Shown here piece after piece: positions 60,463-64,000 of a stretch of DNA of 64,000 bases; position 1 is the stretch's first letter; every line of letters starts with the position of its first letter. Source of the stretch: Leptoclinus maculatus (taxonomy: Eukaryota > Chordata > Actinopteri > Perciformes > Stichaeidae); contig JAVDOI010000002.1 of the NCBI GenBank assembly GCA_032191485.1, positions 7,705,577-7,769,576 of the forward strand, given 5' to 3'. Position numbers and translations under genes: made by a program. The notes beneath the pieces are model-generated. The model was given only the letters and a program-made list of their open reading frames with translations, did no database searches and was not told where the DNA came from.

Positions 60463-61356
60463 GGACAAACTGTGGCCAGCGCTGATCTGACGACTCGCCG
60501 CTCCGCCACCGGGAAGGACCGCCGTACGTTTCTGAAGGAGGCTGTGGTCAGACGCTCAGGAGGATCCCCCCAGGCTTCCTCTACCCTTCGCACCTGCTCG
60601 TTGGCGCAGACGGAGTCTTTGTGCTTTCTCGCCCCACAGGTTCCCATGGATCGTGGTTTCATCTGGACTCTGGTCCTTCCACCCGCCATGGCCCTGCAGA
60701 TACCTACTACCTATTTTATTATTAACATTATTAACCACATTACCGTTACCACTAAATGCACATTACTGACTTTGTTTCTTCCCCGGAGTCTTTGTGCTTT
60801 CTCTCCTCACAGGTTTCCATGTATCGTGGTTTCATCTGGACCCTGGTCCTTCCTCCCGCCTTAACCCTGCTGACTCCCACTAATAAATAACACTCTTATT
60901 ATTACTTACATTACTATTTCATATTACCGGTCCCATTAATGCACATTATTGACCAGCTTTTTCACCAGAGTATCTGTGCTTTATCGCCTCGCAGGTACCT
61001 CTGATCCGGGCTGTACCTGGACCTGGTCTTTCCACCTGCCGTAGTTCTGTCATACATTGAATGTGTTGAAATTACATTGCATGTGTTGTAATTTTGTAAT
61101 GCTGTTCAACACTTGACATCTATTGCACTTCTGTCCATCCTGGGAGAGGGATCCCTCCTCTGTTGCTCTCCCTAAGGTCTCTTCCTCTTTTCTCCCCGTT
61201 AAAGGGGTTTTTTGGGGGAGTTTTTCCTGTTCCGATGTGAGGGTTCCGGGACAAGAGAATGTCATGTGTACATATTGTAAAGCCCTCTGAGGCAAATTTG
61301 TAATTTGTGATTTTGGGCTATACAAAAATAAATTTGAATTGAATTGAATTGAATTG
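60463..61356 (+). mobile_element. 3' end of a non-LTR retrotransposon or SINE with internal repeats
   Basis: The right end has the 3' tail common in fish: CTCTGAGGCAAATTTGTAAT, GGGCTATACAAAAATAAATT, then (TTGAA)n. Upstream a unit of about 175-180 bp beginning (C/A)GGAGTCTTTGTGCTTTCTC recurs at about 60611, 60784 and, more diverged, 60966. The 8-mer aaaactgt flanks it at 60455-60462 and 61357-61364 and may be the target duplication. I cannot assign a family with certainty. Confidence 0.75.
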
Positions 61357-61364
61357 AAAACTGT

Positions 61365-64000
61365 TCTCTCATAAGAGCAAACTTGGCTATTATCAGCTAA
61401 GTTTACTGAAGTAGAAAAGTAAGGGTATACAATGCAGGCAAAACGTCTTGACCGGAGCTCTTAACATGTGATCCATTGTTTTACTACATCAGATGCATAT
61501 ACATTTTGTGGTTGACGGACATGGAGCTGATTTTAGCTTTCATACACTATTGGGTAATTTTGTGACTATTATACTGCATCGTATTATTTATGCAAATTAG
61601 TTTTTTTTCTGAATGTAAAGTAACTAAAGCTGTCAAATGTAGTGGAGAAAAAAGTTAAATATTTCCCTGTGAAATGTTAGTGGCGTAGAAGTACGAAGTA
61701 ACAGAATAGAGTACAGTAACGTTAATTGGCTACTGTTGGTTGTAAAACGACACGTTAATGAGGATGCCATGACTCCAGGTTCTCTGCCACAGGAGAATTT
61801 TACAAAAGGAGCTCGTAATACAACTTTGGACATGGACTACAAAATCATAACTCATGCCAGGACTGATATTGAAGGAGAATAGCCATGTCACTATTAATGG
61901 CTGTTGCAGCTTAGACAACTTAAAAGGCAACATGAGTTGCCAAACTAGTTTACAATATGTAAGCTAACGTTTAGCGGTTAAATACAGCAAGTAGCAAAAA
62001 CTTTACGCTGACGTTTCAATATCTAAAGTTGCAGGTGGAGACGGACATTTGCAGGACAAGATAATATCCACTAAGTATAATGAATAACTAACACTAGCAT
62101 GTATCTTGATAGTAGTTAAAAGCCACACCCACCTCTCTTCTTCGTCTTTTGATTTACTGACACACACCGAGAGGTGAAGACATGGAGGAGGTCGAGCCTT
62201 ATAGACAGGTGGGCCCAGTAACTATGTTCTGACTGTCTCAGATTATTTGAACAAGATTCCAGTTACATAAAAAAATGCCGGATAAGTATCCGTTTACAAA
62301 GATATAAAACCGAAGCAGCAAATTATCCCATTGGATAAACTAGAAACAGATCTTTTTTAGTTTTTGCTGTAAAAAATGATTTATGATCAATTATACAAAT
62401 AGTTTCCAATTAATTTTCTGTCGATAGACTAATTGATTAATCAACTAATCCTTGCAGGTTTAGTTTGCAGCCAAAACACTAATTAAACAAGCTTGTAAGA
62501 GTAAGACTCGATGTGTCACATTTTGCCGCCGTTTAGATTAAGGATGAAAAATTAGGCCTTATTAATGGATGCAGAATGTAAAGGAGAAAGTAAAGTGCTC
62601 CTTTTTTGTTTCAATCGTTTTGTTAAATGGCTCCCTTTGTGTTAAACAATTCTTTCTATCTGGTCCAGTGGAGCAAGGCAGAGTCCATTTCAAGCTTCAG
62701 CTAAGTTCTGTAACAGCTTGTCAGTTTGTGTTCGGACAGTGTCTTCACTGTTCTGTTTTTCTTTGCTATTCTAAAGGTCATTCTCCTGGCTTTGCAGCCT
62801 GAGGCGACCTATCTTCCTTCCTGCACTATAGCCGCTTCTCTGCCTCTTTAGGAACTATACATTAACCTATCCTCCATCCTGCAACAGCTGACCTCTGTCA
62901 AACTGGAGGGTCTGAGCAGAACGACAGAAACGCACGCTTCAACAGCTGTCGGTGTCTGTTGCATCCATAATTATCTTGGATGTAGTGATTGTACATCTCA
63001 TTCCTTTGTAAAAGTCAAAAGCGCATATAAAAGCATCAATCACACACCCAGTGCTCTCTGTTTATATTGCATTGTATCATGGCTTTCAAAGTCAACATTC
63101 AGCTGAGCAGGAATTTAAAAGGATGATCTTGTTTCGATGGCGATGCAACACAGTAAACAAGGTTTTCTTAAATCTTCGTAAGTCTGTTCTGTTGCTTGTC
63201 TCGGCAGGTGTGGAAAGTACTTGAGTGATTAGCTGTTCCTTGTTGACTGCAGAGTTGTTTTCCACTGGTGCCATGAGAGCGATGGTGCTAATTTGTGTCA
63301 TAGGAGCCAAGCACTGGACTCGTACCACAGCACCATCAAACTGAATCACATATAGTTAACCACAAGCCTCCCTATCAGCCTCTGACTCTCCAAAAGGCCA
63401 TGCCAATTATCCACACAGTGAGCATGACCTTTGTTGTAACATGCCAAGCTTGAACATGTGCATCACAGAGCAGCACAAAGGAAAAGTCACAATACCCTCA
63501 CAGCATGGGTGACTGGGACATTCTTTCCACATTTGTTCATTGTTTGTATATTTTTTATAAGGTATAGTGCAGTATTTATCATGCATGCACTATACCTTTA
63601 TGCCAACTTATAGAGGCTCATATATGTGGGAAAAAAAATTCTCATGTTTCTAATTCAAATGTGAGCTGTTTTTTTCTGGCGACCCACTTTTTAAAAATGA
63701 AAAACCATTACGATCCAAATCAAATAGGCCTTATCTATAAATTGCTAGAAGAGCAAAATTGTGCGTAAATGAATGTTCCTGACCATTCTTTCTGCATCAC
63801 CTTATATCATCTTGAACTGGTAAACCATGCAGCCATTTCAAAGAGATAGACGTTTGATAATTCACAACTTTTATTTTTTGCATGTGTTATTGAAAACATA
63901 TCAGTCTGATTTTTTTTCGTCACATCAGTAAAACAAATATAATCTATGCTAGCCTTTCACGTTAGATTCAATGATATAAGTAAACAATTATCAGAGCATA
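61365..64000. other. Terminal non-coding region
   Basis: Mostly AT-rich. The part up to about 61720 looks like the right half of an older repeat split by the retrotransposon. A short inverted motif (ATTGATTAATCAACTAATC) is near 62430. Apart from a weak candidate for two coding exons at 62182 and 62852, I see no gene. Confidence 0.4.
62182..62208 (+). other. Weak candidate first coding exon of an unknown gene
   Basis: ATG opens nine codons (MEEVEPYRQ) and abuts a GT donor (CAG/GTGGGC). A pyrimidine-rich acceptor at 62851 leads into a phase-compatible open stretch (ELYINLSSILQQL...) that stays open for over 75 codons. I do not recognise the protein. Short chance exons of this kind are common, so this is only a lead. 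Confidence 0.2.

Noticed and set aside
1..64000. tRNA, rRNA or snRNA genes
   Set aside because: No A-box/B-box pair with a cloverleaf and no recognisable snRNA core was seen by eye. A covariance-model scan would be needed to exclude them.

Overview
The window is teleost fish nuclear DNA, probably percomorph-like. It shows short GT-AG introns, many (GT)n and (TA)n microsatellites, non-autonomous hAT transposons with 8-bp target duplications, and proteins that align exon by exon with vertebrate families. There are no bacterial-type operons. I rebuilt the gene models by hand from splice sites and reading phase. For all seven multi-exon genes the summed exon lengths divide by three, which supports the models.

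Left part (1-28.9 kb): this is a conserved block that matches human 17q21.2. In order it holds the 3' part of ACLY (+), KLHL11 (+), NT5C3B (+), FKBP10 (-) and P3H4/SC65 (+). NT5C3B and FKBP10 are tail to tail. FKBP10 and P3H4 are head to head, and both encode ER factors for collagen modification. KLHL10, which lies between KLHL11 and NT5C3B in human, is not visible here. A 1.2-kb hAT element sits between ACLY and KLHL11, and a 0.4-kb hAT MITE lies in an NT5C3B intron.

Middle part (29.4-33 kb): an intronless gene for a small secreted protein with two C-type lectin-like domains is embedded in a recent 1.2-kb segmental duplication. The second copy carries the promoter and signal peptide but breaks off after about 37 codons, leaving a truncated pseudogene.

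Right part (33.3-53.7 kb): a 25-exon gene on the minus strand encodes ADAM11, a catalytically dead neuronal ADAM of the 11/22/23 group (809 residues in my model). One intron carries a 3.2-kb hAT element with a 4 x 20 bp GC-rich repeat. Another intron carries a near-perfect 26-bp hairpin. From 56.8 to 59.5 kb lies the nine-zinc-finger factor TFIIIA (gtf3a, +), with an unusual C-terminal tail of three NLxxLF repeats.

The last 4.5 kb is repeat-rich. It has the 3' end of a non-LTR retrotransposon with internal 175-bp repeats, inserted into an older repeat, and possibly the first exons of a further gene. I see no clear prokaryote-style or wholly new multi-gene system. The most interesting features are the duplicated lectin locus, the TFIIIA tail repeats, the missing KLHL10 and the intronic hairpin.
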